From Zygnema cylindricum (Eukaryota; Streptophyta; Zygnematophyceae; Zygnematales; Zygnemataceae): a stretch of DNA of 64,000 nt. The translations under genes and the position numbers were made by a program. The stretch lies in the NCBI GenBank assembly GCA_037447655.1, contig JBBHKE010002813.1, positions 62,001 through 126,000 of the forward strand, in the 5' to 3' direction. The notes below the pieces were generated by a model. That model searched no databases and was not told the DNA's origin. It saw only the letters and a list, made by a program, of their open reading frames with translations. Below are positions 11,601 to 22,735 of the stretch, one piece after another (the stretch's first letter is position 1; each line of letters begins with the position of its first letter).

Positions 11601-14600
11601 CTTATTCAGGTAAATATTTTTATTTTTTCTAGCTTTCAGAGAAGAGAATACCAGCCCTTGATGTTATGTTAACAACGCTATTGATGAGAGGAAACATGGT
11701 TCAAACCACTGTATGGACAGCTTTATAAAGCTCCATTATGAGCTCTACCAGCAAGTAATGAATTGGGTTTATGGTTGCAACCAGGTGTATTCAGCTTGGT
11801 GGTGTAAAGAATCGAAGCTCTTTGCCCCGACCTGGGAATCAATTGGTGAGTTTAATCTTTATTGAGAAGACCCAAAAATTCGCGTCGTGAGGAGATGGGT
11901 GATTGAAAGTCCATGCCTGAAATATTAAAACCTTCCGATTCCTATTCTAATTTGCAAAATTTCGATGTCCTTGTGGGTTTAAATGCAGCTGAGGAACTGA
12001 AGGGGGTTGTCAAATGTGGTCGTGTGGAGGCAACCCACGAGTCTCAACTCGCAGACACTTTGAGGGAGAGAGGTTTTTTTGGGCAGTCAGGTGAAACATT
12101 TTTATCCTGTGTGGGAATTTTGCTTTTCTGGGGTAAATGGAGCAGTGAAGACATTGTGTACTGGTGCATGGATCTTTTATTTTTGCGTCCTATCTAGAAA
12201 AGAAGGAGCAACTCTACTCATGTTCATTCTCGATTAATGTGTCATATTTTGTATGGAAAAACCGTACCACTGCATGGCTCAAAGTAAAGTTAGTGACTTT
12301 TCTCTATTAGTGAGTTTTCTCTATTAGTTCCTTCATTTCTGTCAACGTCTGGGCCGACAAAACTTTCTCGAAGCTGGTCTCATTTCGGTCTTGACTTATG
12401 CAATAAAGTGTTATTTCTTAAATACTTCCAATCATACCCCAAATTTTTTGGACGATGGACTTTGTTAACATGTGCAAGTATTAACTTAAGCCTCTTTTTA
12501 TTTTTCAACTTTTGGCCTATGTTTCTGTAAAACATTGGATACTATCACAGGAGAACTATATCCCATCCATTTAAACTTCCAAATTTCCATAATAACATCA
12601 TTTCCCACGTCAATCGTTCTCAGTTGATAAGCTTGGTGGGCCTTAAACTCATTGTTCCCTCTCAGGCTGACCTGACGATAACTTGTACCCTTTCTTTTCT
12701 CTCCCTCCCTCTCCCTCCCTCTGCCTCCCTCTCCTGTGGTCCATTTGCTGATAAAATATGTCCAATTGCAGGCCTCCCTGTAATCCTGGCCATCCCTGGA
12801 AATTGCTCCTCACTTGAGAAATGTATTGTGAGGTAAGTTCAGCGGAAAAGAGAAACTCATAACGAAGTTGTTTGAGTTTATTCCTACTTTGACATGCACT
12901 CATTATCAAATTACACTGAATGGAAAACAACTTGTCGAGACTCAGGGAAATTTATGGTACCTTACAGTAAATTGATGGCAGTAAAAGATACGGACGGCAC
13001 AATTCACGAGAAAATGATAGTGTAGGTGGCGTCCAGTCATCACATTGCAAAATATTTTGTTCCCCGTCGTCACGTTTGACGTACGTGAGAATGAAGTTTT
13101 TTTTTTTTTTCCCAGTTTGCGAAATAGTTTGAAAAAACTAAAAAACGTTTGACGTGGCGAAAAAACCAAAAAAAAAGTGTTTTCCTTAAGTTACAGTAAT
13201 CACCTACTCTGTGAAATCTTGAAATTTTTTGACAAGTTTGGTTAATTGCGTGGCAGAATCTGTCAGAAAAAACAAATTCCATCACTTGTACCATTCTCAC
13301 GAGAAAAATCAATTCGACCTCGCAAAACGCAATCATTCAGATAGATTTGTGGTAGATCTTGAGATGTTGTTTTGAAAGCATTTTCATTTTTTACAGCTTG
13401 TCTTGTACTATTAGTGTACGATTGTGTATGATTTCGCTGAAAGACAAACGCTTTAGTGGACTTGTAGTAGTTATAGAGGTTCATATGAAGCAGTTACAAC
13501 ACTTCCCTACAAAAAATCCATATGTTAGAAAGAAAACGGAAAACATCAATAAAGAAAAAAAAACATCAATATTGGGAGAGGGATGGACAGATACCGAGGC
13601 TCACGAACGAAGAAAGATGTGGTCCAATTTGTTAGTGGAGAGTTATTGGGAGCCTGCAAGCATGAGCAACAACTAATCTTCTATCTAAAGATTGCAGCAA
13701 TTTATATGGTCTGTTATATTGTTGGTCTAAAACTCTTGACTCGTTTAGAGGGAGGGAAGGTAAGTGGCATCTCCTCCTCCCCCGCCCTCCTCCCTCCTCC
13801 CTCCTCCCTCCTCCCTCCTCCCTCCTCCCTCCTCCCTCCTCCCTCCTCCCTCCTCCCTCCTCCCTCCTCCCTCCTCCCTCCTCCCTCCTCCCTCCTCCCT
13901 CCTCCCTCCTCCCTCCTCCCTCCTCCCTCCTCCCTCCTCCCTCCTCCCTCCTCCCTCCTCCCTCCCTCCTCCCTCCTCCCTCCTCCCTCCTCCCTCCTCC
14001 CTCCTCCCTCCTCCCTCCTCCCTCCTCCCTCCTCCCTCCTCCCTCCTCCCCTCTTTTGATAATTTGAAATGATTATGAAATGCTCGTAAAAGTTTTGGCC
14101 ATTTTGAGAATTGAATTTCACTGAAGAACATTTTATCATTAATTTGGGTTTTTTGAGAAAGACTTGAATTTTCTTTTATTTTCTTTTTTCTTTTATGTTA
14201 GAAACATTACACCACCATCGCTATTTAGAATTGTCAGTGTTAACACTTTTATCAAAAATCTCTACACTAAATTATGTTTTGCCATGTGGTTCATTACTAG
14301 CCACTTAACTAAATTGTGTCGTTAACACTAGTTTATAATTATGGGTTAAAAAACACTCACTCAAATAAAGCATTTCTTTCTCTTTTTGACTTTTGGGAAG
14401 TGTACTATATTTTAGGGTCTTTTAATTTTCTGTTTTGAGAGGTTGACAATGATGTTTTTTCCAAATTAATTATTTAAGAGTTCCATGCTTTGGCACACGT
14501 TTTATTAAAGTTGTTTGGGATAATTTACATAAATAGAAACTGAAATGTTATTTGGGAACCACCATTTGTTGTACTTTTTTACAGTGGCTTCAGAAAACAT

Positions 14601-14838
14601 TTTGAGTATTTGTAGTATTTCTTCTGTTGTTATTTTTTTGCCTCCAATTTCTAATTTCCTGATCAGATCCATTTTCTTTTTTCATTTTGGTCGTGAAAAA
14701 ATACAACAGGAAGGAAAGGGAAATGATCCTCAAGAAGAAGAAAATCCTACAGCACAACAAAATGAAGAAGGAAATGGAGAATTGGAAAAAAAAGAGGAAG
14801 GGAAATTGTCTCAAGGGAGGCAAAGTGATACTAAGTAA
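8639..14838 (+). CDS. ER-type DnaJ protein with degenerate thioredoxin-like domain and C-terminal membrane span (11 exons)
   Basis: Splice model: 8639-8759, 9554-9623, 9911-9959, 10471-10551, 11210-11294, 11524-11609, 11785-11845, 11989-12072, 12772-12832, 13591-13759, 14710-14838. All introns are GT..AG, phases agree throughout, and the product is 331 aa. Residues about 19-34 form a signal peptide or anchor. The J domain starts at DPYEVLG (37) with the Hsp70-activating HPD at 65-67 and ends near LYGG (about 100). A Gly/Ser/Tyr-rich linker follows. Residues about 140-250 form a thioredoxin-like fold (VTVTLTSANF, then AWWCKESK, then RGLPVI with the usual cis-Pro). The active site reads C-K-E-S (171-174), so the second Cys of CXXC is Ser. 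Residues about 261-282 are a likely membrane span, followed by a Glu/Gln/Lys-rich tail. This suggests an ER co-chaperone for BiP, comparable to J/thioredoxin proteins such as ERdj5, DNAJC16 or plant TMS1/ERdj3A; orthology is not proven. The ATG is the only one giving a hydrophobic leader before the J domain. AATAAA occurs near 15243. Confidence 0.85.
13782..14050. repeat. (CTCCCTC)n microsatellite in J-protein intron 10
   Basis: About 38 units of a 7-bp pyrimidine repeat immediately downstream of the exon 10 donor site. In copy 2 of the duplication the same place (about 19758-19815) has only a short irregular version. The array therefore expanded or contracted after duplication. Open frames across it (Pro/Ser/Leu or Arg/Glu/Gly repeats) are not genes. 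Confidence 0.9.
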
Positions 14839-16568
14839 AGTGAAACTTGAGACTGAGAGAAAGAGAAATGACTAGTCGGTCGTCTTTTATCTCCTGGGCC
14901 ATCTTTGTCAGGATAGGGTCTTTTTTTTGTAGGATTTTTGTAAAGTGGTCTTTCAAGATGATGTTATTTGTGTCCTTCCACAATTTTTCTTTTTTAATCA
15001 ATTGTGAATAGTTGTTTTCAATGAGGGGGAACATATTACGGTCGTTTGGAAGGAATCCATCCAAATTTTTAGAGGTTTTTGCCTACTGCTAGATTTGTAT
15101 TGTTAACATTTCCTCGTAAAATGTAAATTTGATCATGTTCATTGCCCTAATTTTTAGTGTTTGCCTCCAAAGTCAGTGTGGAAAATTGATTTAGTCTGGG
15201 GCGAATGTTAATAGAGTGATTGTGACATTTCTACTTCGCTCATAATAAATGCTTTATTGGAAAAAATTCTTGTAGGTTTTGATATGGATTACGAAAGTAA
15301 ACTTACTAAACTTGTCAAAGTGACCGTTTGTGGGAGTACGGAACTAAAAAGAACTTGTTATAAAGGCAGTTCAGAAATGCAAACTGCTGTTAAGTTTAAT
15401 TTGAGGCTGGAAGATGTTAATTGTTAAACTAATTGGCTAATGTGTGTCCATAAACAACTGCCAGTGACAAGTTGTACGATGCTTTTCATACATAAGCAAC
15501 TGGGTAATCTCATTAGGATCACTGCACAATATTTTTAACTGTTCAGACTAAATATCGCTTTCATTCTCACTTAATGTTGGAGTTCCTTTGCAGATAGTTT
15601 ACAAATTTGCGCTCAAGATACAATTGCCCCTGGAACATTCGCAGATGAAAGGTTTACTGTATAGAATTCACTGTCAGCACTCTATGACAGCAGCTATCTT
15701 GCATCGCTAATTGATAAGTGAATTATTGGCCTTTAACTATTTATAAGAATAAACCGTGAACTAGTATGAATAACACTATATAAGTACGTGGCCCTCAATA
15801 GGTAACTGTGCAAAAAATAATTTAGTTTAGCCAAAAAAATCGGGCCAAAAAAATACTACCTATAATTAGAATGATTATCTCCAAGAGCGATGAGAAGTGT
15901 AGGACAACAGCATGTGTCACAATTGAAAAACCACTCAAGTCTTTCGTGTTGGTAGGCCATTTGAGTATATTGTAGAAACACTGCAAAATGGTATACGATT
16001 TTTAGGCGTAAACCCACTTTCACAAATGATTGCATAAAATAAACATAAAAAGTAAATATAGCTTTCTTATATGTATTCCGCCTCATTATCAGTCTTATAG
16101 TGGAATATATATCACAATCCTCGTCAGCCAGTGTAACCTCTCCCTTTGTCTCTTCTGCTAACGCCCATCATGGTATCGCTTATAAAGAGCATGAACAAGA
16201 GGTGAAGCAAGTGTTTAAAAAAGAAATCCTTATTGCACTCTTCCTTATATATATTGCTACACCGCTTTTGTAAGAGCAAACTGTCAGCAGTAATTGCTAG
16301 AGTCCTGCTCATCGCTGCCTTATGAGTGGTTTCAAGTGCACCAAAATTTAAACTGCAGTTCAAACCATACAGGAGGCAGGATGAACATTGCTGATCTTTC
16401 TTGCTCTTACAAAGTTCACGCGTCAAATAATGGCCGCCTCTTGATTGGCTCAAAGGAGATGTGACCACAAGGGGCGAGCAAGGGCAAGTAAACAAGCTAG
16501 TCCAAACGAGCCCCCTGTGCCCACACTACTTTGAGCCGAGAAACCAAAACAAAACATGGATGTCTAAG
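14839..16568. other. intergenic spacer between convergent 3' ends (copy 1)
   Basis: Non-coding spacer between the J-protein stop codon and the orphan PNGase exon. It includes a candidate poly(A) signal AATAAA (about 15243), shortly followed by TTTATTGG. Short frames on both strands recur unchanged in copy 2 because the DNA is duplicated, not because they are selected. Confidence 0.5.
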
Positions 16569-16834
16569 TTAACAAGCTTCGATTATTTTTCGACCAGAAA
16601 ATCTATAGTCAGATTGAACGTAATTTGCAAAGTAGCAACCTTCGTCAAAATTGCTTTTGTAATTGTAGTTCTGCGAAGAGCCTCCCCAAGCATCCATAGT
16701 GTTATAGTCGATTAGACCTGTAACTTTCTGCGAATTACTGAGACTTTCTGTTTCTTTACTTGATGGTTTACTCCTCGATTTGTTGAAGTTGAAGGCTTGA
16801 CTGACAGAAACGTTTAGCTTGTAAGCATTGCCTT
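16569..16834 (-). pseudogene. orphan duplicate of the last PNGase A exon
   Basis: Equivalent to 22335-22600 at an offset of 5766 bp. It translates without interruption to the same C-terminal segment (NAYKLNVSVSQAF ... DAWGGSSQNYNYKSN ... GCYFANYVQS) and the same TAA stop. The acceptor GCGCCAG is preserved. No other PNGase exon lies within copy 1, and the donor exon is about 6 kb upstream on the minus strand beyond copy 2. It is therefore probably unused unless it competes as an alternative last exon. Confidence 0.8.
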
Positions 16835-16969
16835 CTGGCGCAGTAGGCAAAAAACAACAGAGGAAAGCCAATTTTCAGGAACAAGTTCAGTTTTCTTATT
16901 TTTTGCAAGTTATGTCCGAACTTCTAAATTAAACATAAATCTCCACATCTGCTATTTACTTTTCAGACT

Positions 16970-19900
16970 CTCCTGATACCGTTTGAATCGTGCTCTCTGC
17001 TCGTTTATTATCACTTTCTTTGAGCGACACATTCCATTCTTGTTTGTTATAGGTCAAATAGAGAAAACCTCAAAACCATGAATGCTTTGCTCTCTAAGTC
17101 AAACTTTATTTTTCTTCCCTTTTTTTTTGGAACAAGTGCAGAACCTATGAAGTCAGTAACAGTTACGCTGACCTCAGCAAATTTTGCAACCACTGTACTG
17201 ACAAGCACCGAACCGTGGCTGATTCAGGTAAAGATTTTTGTCTTTTCTAGCTTTCAAAAGAGAATACCAGCCCTTGATACTATGTTAACAAGGCTTTTAA
17301 TGAGGATATATGGTTCAAAGCAATGTATGGACAGCTTTATTGCCCCCCATTATGAGCTCTACCAGCAAGTAATGAAATGGGTTTATGGGATTTTTTTGCA
17401 ACCAGGTGTATTCAGCCTGGTGGTGTAAAGAATCGAAGCTCTTTGCCCAGACTTGGGAGGCAATTGGTGAGTTCAATCTTTATTGAAAAGATGTAAAACC
17501 CATCAACCCATTTCATCTTTATTGAGATGGGTGGTTGGGAGCCCATCCCTGAAATATTAGAACCTTCAGATTCCTATTCGAATTTGCAAAATCTCGTTTT
17601 CCTTGTGGGTTTAAATGCAGCTGAGGAACTGAAGGGAGTTGTCAAATGTGGTCGTGTGGAGGCAACCCACGAGTCTCAACTCGCAGACACTTTGAGGGAG
17701 AGAGGTTTTTTTGGGCAGTCAGGTGAAACATTTTATCCTGTGTGGGAATTTTGCTTTTCTGGGGTGAATGGAGCAGTGAAGACATTGTACTGGTGCATGG
17801 ATCTTTTATTTTTGCGTCCTATCTAGTAAAGAAGGAGCTGGTTGAAAGGAGAATCACTCTACTCATGTTCATTCTCGATTATGTGTCATATTTTGTTTGG
17901 AAAAACTCGGACCACTGCATGGCTCAAAGTAAAGTTAGTGACAACTCTACTAGTTCCTTCATTTCTGTCAACTTCTGGACCTGCCCGACAAAACTTTCTC
18001 AAAGCTGGTCTCCTTTCGGCCTTGACTTATGCAATAAAGTGTTATTTCTTAAATACTTCGAATCCTACCTCAAAAATTTTGGACGATGGACTTTGTTAAC
18101 ATGTGCAAGTATTAACTTAAAGCCTTCTTTTAAATTTGAACTTTTGGCCTATGGTTCTGTAAAACATTGGATACTATCACAGGAGAGCTATATTCCATCC
18201 ATTTAAACTTCCAAAATCCCACAATAACATCATTTCAAACGTCAATTGTCCTCGGTTGATAAGCTTGGTGGGCCTTAACCTCATTGTTCCCTGTCAGGCT
18301 GACCTGACGATTATTTGTACCCTTTCTTTTCTCTCCCTCTTCGTTTCTTCCCTCTCCTTCCTTCTCCCTCCCTCTCCCTCCCTCTCCTGTGGTCCATTTG
18401 CTGATAAAAATGTCCAGTTGCAGGCCTCCCTGAAATCCTGGCCTTCCCTGGGAATTGCTCCTCACTTGAGAAATGCATTGTGAGGTAAGTTCAGCGAAAA
18501 AGAGAAACTTATTACGAAGTTGTTTGAGTTTATTCCTACTTTGACAATGCACTCATTATCTAATTACACTGAATGGAAAACAACTTGTCGAGAGTCAGGG
18601 AAATATATGGTACCTTACAGTAAATTATAATGTTAGGTAGAAGCTATTGAAAGCATCAAAACTGGGAAACTGATTTTAACTTTGAAAATGGGTACTATTT
18701 TAACTACTACGTGCCAATCTCTTTAACTACAACAAATCCACCTATGCATTTGTCTTTTAGCAGAATCGTACAGAATCCTACACTAAAATACTTCAAAACA
18801 AGCTGGATTAGAGTATTGCACGATGCGATAATGTGGCCGTTACCAACGCAATCATCTCGCGAATCTTGGCGGGTCCTATGATGGCAGTAAAAGATACGGA
18901 GGCCACAATTCACGAGAAAGTGAAAGCGTTGGTGGCTTCAAGTCATCACATCGCGAAACACACTTTGTTCCACATTGTCACTTTTGATGTACGTGAGAAC
19001 GAAGTTTTACAATTTACACTCCAGTTTGCCAACAAATTTGAAAAGACTAGAAAAAGTTTTTTTGTTGCAAAAAAAACAAAAGAAAAGTGCTTTCCTAAAA
19101 TTACAGGAATCACATACTCTGTGAAATCTTGAAATTTTCGACAATTGCGTTGCAGAATCTGTCAGCAAAAATAAATTCCATTACGTGTATCGTTCTCACG
19201 AGAAAAATCAATTCGAACCGCAAAATGGCAATCATTCAGATAGATTTGTAGTAGATCCTGAGATTTTGTTTTGAAAGCGTTTTCCATTTTACAGCTTGTC
19301 TTGTACTATAAGTGTATGGTTGTGTATGATTTCGCTGACATACAAACGCTTAAGTGGATTTGTAGCAGTTATAGAGGTTCATATGAAGCAGTTACAACAC
19401 TCCCTGCAAAAAATCTATCTGTTAGAAAGAAAACGGAAAACATCAATAAAGAAAACAGAAAACATCAATAAAGAAAACAGAAGACATCAATAAAGAAAAC
19501 GGAAAATATCATTAAAGAAAACAGAAAACATCAATAAAGAAAACAAAACATCAATATTGGGAGAGAGATGGATAGATACCGAGGCTCACGAACGAAGGAA
19601 GATGTGGTCCAATTTGTTAATGGAGAGTTGTTTGGAGCCTGGAAGCACGAGCAACAACTAATCCTCTATCTAAAGATTGCAGCTATCTATATGGCCTGTT
19701 ATTTTGTTGCTCTAAAACTCTTGACTCGTTCAGAGGGAGGGAAGGTAAGTGTCACCTCCTCCCCCCTCGCCCTCCTCCCTCCTCCCCCCTCCCTCCTCCC
19801 TGCTCCCTCCTCTGTCCCTCTTTTGATAATTTGAAATGATTATGAAATGCTTGTAAAAGTTTTGGCCATTTTGAGAATTAAATGTCCCCGAAGAACATTT

Positions 19901-22735
19901 TTATCATTGATTTGGGTTTTCTGAGAAAAACTTGAATTTTCTTTTATTTTCTTTTTCTTTTATGTTAGAAACATTACACCAACGTCGCTATTTAGAATTG
20001 TTAGTGTTGACACTTTTATCAAAATTCAATACACTAAATTATGTTTTGCCATGTGGTTCATTATTAGCCACTTAACTAAATTGTGTCGTTAACACTAATT
20101 TATAATTATGGGTCGAAAAACATCACTCAAATAAAGCATTTCTTTCTCTTTTTTACTTTTGGGAAGTGTACTATATTTTAGGGTCTTTTAATTTTCTGTT
20201 TTGAGAGGTTGACAATGATGTTTTTTCCAAATTAATTATTTAAGAGTTCCATGCTTTGGCACACGTTTTATTAAAGTTGTTTGGGATAATTTACATAAAT
20301 AGAAACTGAAATGTTATTTGGGAACCACCATTTGTTGTACTTTTTTACAGTGGCTTCAGAAAACATTTTGAGTATTTGTAGTATTTCTTCTGTTGTTATT
20401 TTTTTGCCTCCAATTTCTAATTTCCTGATCAGATCCATTTTCTTTTTTCATTTTGGTCGTGAAAAAATACAACAGGAAGGAAAGGGAAATGATCCTCAAG
20501 AAGAAGAAAATCCTACAGCACAACAAAATGAAGAAGGAAATGGAGAATTGGAAAAAAAAGAGGAAGGGAAATTGTCTCAAGGGAGGCAAAGTGATACTAA
20601 GTAAAGTGAAACTTGAGACTGAGAGAAAGAGAAATGACTAGTCGGTCGTCTTTTATCTCCTGGGCCATCTTTGTCAGGATAGGGTCTTTTTTTTGTAGGA
20701 TTTTTGTAAAGTGGTCTTTCAAGATGATGTTATTTGTGTCCTTCCACAATTTTTCTTTTTTAATCAATTGTGAATAGTTGTTTTCAATGAGGGGGAACAT
20801 ATTACGGTCGTTTGGAAGGAATCCATCCAAATTTTTAGAGGTTTTTGCCTACTGCTAGATTTGTATTGTTAACATTTCCTCGTAAAATGTAAATTTGATC
20901 ATGTTCATTGCCCTAATTTTTAGTGTTTGCCTCCAAAGTCAGTGTGGAAAATTGATTTAGTCTGGGGCGAATGTTAATAGAGTGATTGTGACATTTCTAC
21001 TTCGCTCATAATAAATGCTTTATTGGAAAAAATTCTTGTAGGTTTTGATATGGATTACGAAAGTAAACTTACTAAACTTGTCAAAGTGACCGTTTGTGGG
21101 AGTACGGAACTAAAAAGAACTTGTTATAAAGGCAGTTCAGAAATGCAAACTGCTGTTAAGTTTAATTTGAGGCTGGAAGATGTTAATTGTTAAACTAATT
21201 GGCTAATGTGTGTCCATAAACAACTGCCAGTGACAAGTTGTACGATGCTTTTCATACATAAGCAACTGGGTAATCTCATTAGGATCACTGCACAATATTT
21301 TTAACTGTTCAGACTAAATATCGCTTTCATTCTCACTTAATGTTGGAGTTCCTTTGCAGATAGTTTACAAATTTGCGCTCAAGATACAATTGCCCCTGGA
21401 ACATTCGCAGATGAAAGGTTTACTGTATAGAATTCACTGTCAGCACTCTATGACAGCAGCTATCTTGCATCGCTAATTGATAAGTGAATTATTGGCCTTT
21501 AACTATTTATAAGAATAAACCGTGAACTAGTATGAATAACACTATATAAGTACGTGGCCCTCAATAGGTAACTGTGCAAAAAATAATTTAGTTTAGCCAA
21601 AAAAATCGGGCCAAAAAAATACTACCTATAATTAGAATGATTATCTCCAAGAGCGATGAGAAGTGTAGGACAACAGCATGTGTCACAATTGAAAAACCAC
21701 TCAAGTCTTTCGTGTTGGTAGGCCATTTGAGTATATTGTAGAAACACTGCAAAATGGTATACGATTTTTAGGCGTAAACCCACTTTCACAAATGATTGCA
21801 TAAAATAAACATAAAAAGTAAATATAGCTTTCTTATATGTATTCCGCCTCATTATCAGTCTTATAGTGGAATATATATCACAATCCTCGTCAGCCAGTGT
21901 AACCTCTCCCTTTGTCTCTTCTGCTAACGCCCATCATGGTATCGCTTATAAAGAGCATGAACAAGAGGTGAAGCAAGTGTTTAAAAAAGAAATCCTTATT
22001 GCACTCTTCCTTATATATATTGCTACACCGCTTTTGTAAGAGCAAACTGTCAGCAGTAATTGCTAGAGTCCTGCTCATCGCTGCCTTATGAGTGGTTTCA
22101 AGTGCACCAAAATTTAAACTGCAGTTCAAACCATACAGGAGGCAGGATGAACATTGCTGATCTTTCTTGCTCTTACAAAGTTCACGCGTCAAATAATGGC
22201 CGCCTCTTGATTGGCTCAAAGGAGATGTGACCACAAGGGGCGAGCAAGGGCAAGTAAACAAGCTAGTCCAAACGAGCCCCCTGTGCCCACACTACTTTGA
22301 GCCGAGAAACCAAAACAAAACATGGATGTCTAAGTTAACAAGCTTCGATTATTTTTCGACCAGAAAATCTATAGTCAGATTGAACGTAATTTGCAAAGTA
22401 GCAACCTTCGTCAAAATTGCTTTTGTAATTGTAGTTCTGCGAAGAGCCTCCCCAAGCATCCATAGTGTTATAGTCGATTAGACCTGTAACTTTCTGCGAA
22501 TTACTGAGACTTTCTGTTTCTTTACTTGATGGTTTACTCCTCGATTTGTTGAAGTTGAAGGCTTGACTGACAGAAACGTTTAGCTTGTAAGCATTGCCTT
22601 CTGGCGCAGTAGGCAAAAAACAACAGAGGAAAGCCAATTTTCAGGAACAAGTTCAGTTTTCTTATTTTTTGCAAGTTATGTCCGAACTTCTAGATTAAAC
22701 ATTGATCTCCACATCTGCTATTTACTTTTCAGACT
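16970..22735. repeat. tandem segmental duplication, copy 2
   Basis: Starts with CTCCTG, matching 11354, and ends with TTTCAGACT, matching the end of copy 1. The junction at 16969/16970 is direct, without filler, and the two ends share only a CT. Length 5766 bp against 5616 bp for copy 1. Most of that difference should lie in the intron indels of the diverged 5' half, including the shortened pyrimidine array. Confidence 0.9.
17142..20604 (+). pseudogene. partial duplicate of the J-protein gene: exons 6-11 without the J domain
   Basis: Exons 17142-17227, 17406-17466, 17621-17704, 18424-18484, 19576-19744 and 20476-20604 correspond one to one with exons 6-11 of the upstream gene. Lengths, phases and GT..AG borders are the same, with no stop or frameshift. 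Protein differences are few, for example T-E-P-W-L for T-E-L-W-L, FAQTWEAI for FAPTWESI, EILAFPG for VILAIPG and GELFGAWK for GELLGACK. The CKES site is kept. No J-domain exons precede it, so by itself it lacks a start and leader. Two readings are open: a dead fragment, or an alternative 3' exon set to which exon 5 could splice over about 5.8 kb, giving a second isoform. The intact frames in the diverged half make the second worth testing. AATAAA occurs near 21009. Confidence 0.75.

Larger units (their letters stand above)
11354..16969. repeat. tandem segmental duplication, copy 1
   Basis: This 5.6-kb block starts in intron 5 of the J-protein gene. It carries exons 6-11, the intergenic spacer and an inverted copy of the last PNGase exon, and ends at a TTTCAGACT in the PNGase penultimate intron. 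Copy 2 follows directly at 16970. From about 14391 to 16926 I saw no difference from copy 2 at a constant offset of 5766 bp. Upstream of that, substitutions and indels are frequent. Confidence 0.9.

Noticed and set aside
13583-14139. Pro/Ser/Leu and Arg/Glu/Gly repeat proteins on both strands
   Set aside because: Translations of the (CTCCCTC)n intron array. All frames stay open because the 7-bp unit lacks stops. Only the first part (13591-13759) is a true exon.
14545-14838. 97-aa plus-strand frame as a separate gene, repeated at 20311-20604
   Set aside because: Only its second half (from 14710) is coding, as the last exon of the J-protein gene. The first half is intron with no Met needed.
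18833-19132. 99-aa plus-strand frame in copy 2, considered as an extra exon
   Set aside because: The corresponding sequence in copy 1 has a TAG and indels. The phases of exons 9 and 10 join perfectly without it.
21622-22261. Minus-strand frames of 76 and 123 aa, identical in both duplication copies
   Set aside because: Identity reflects the recent duplication or conversion of the DNA. No domain, splice or start context supports a gene.
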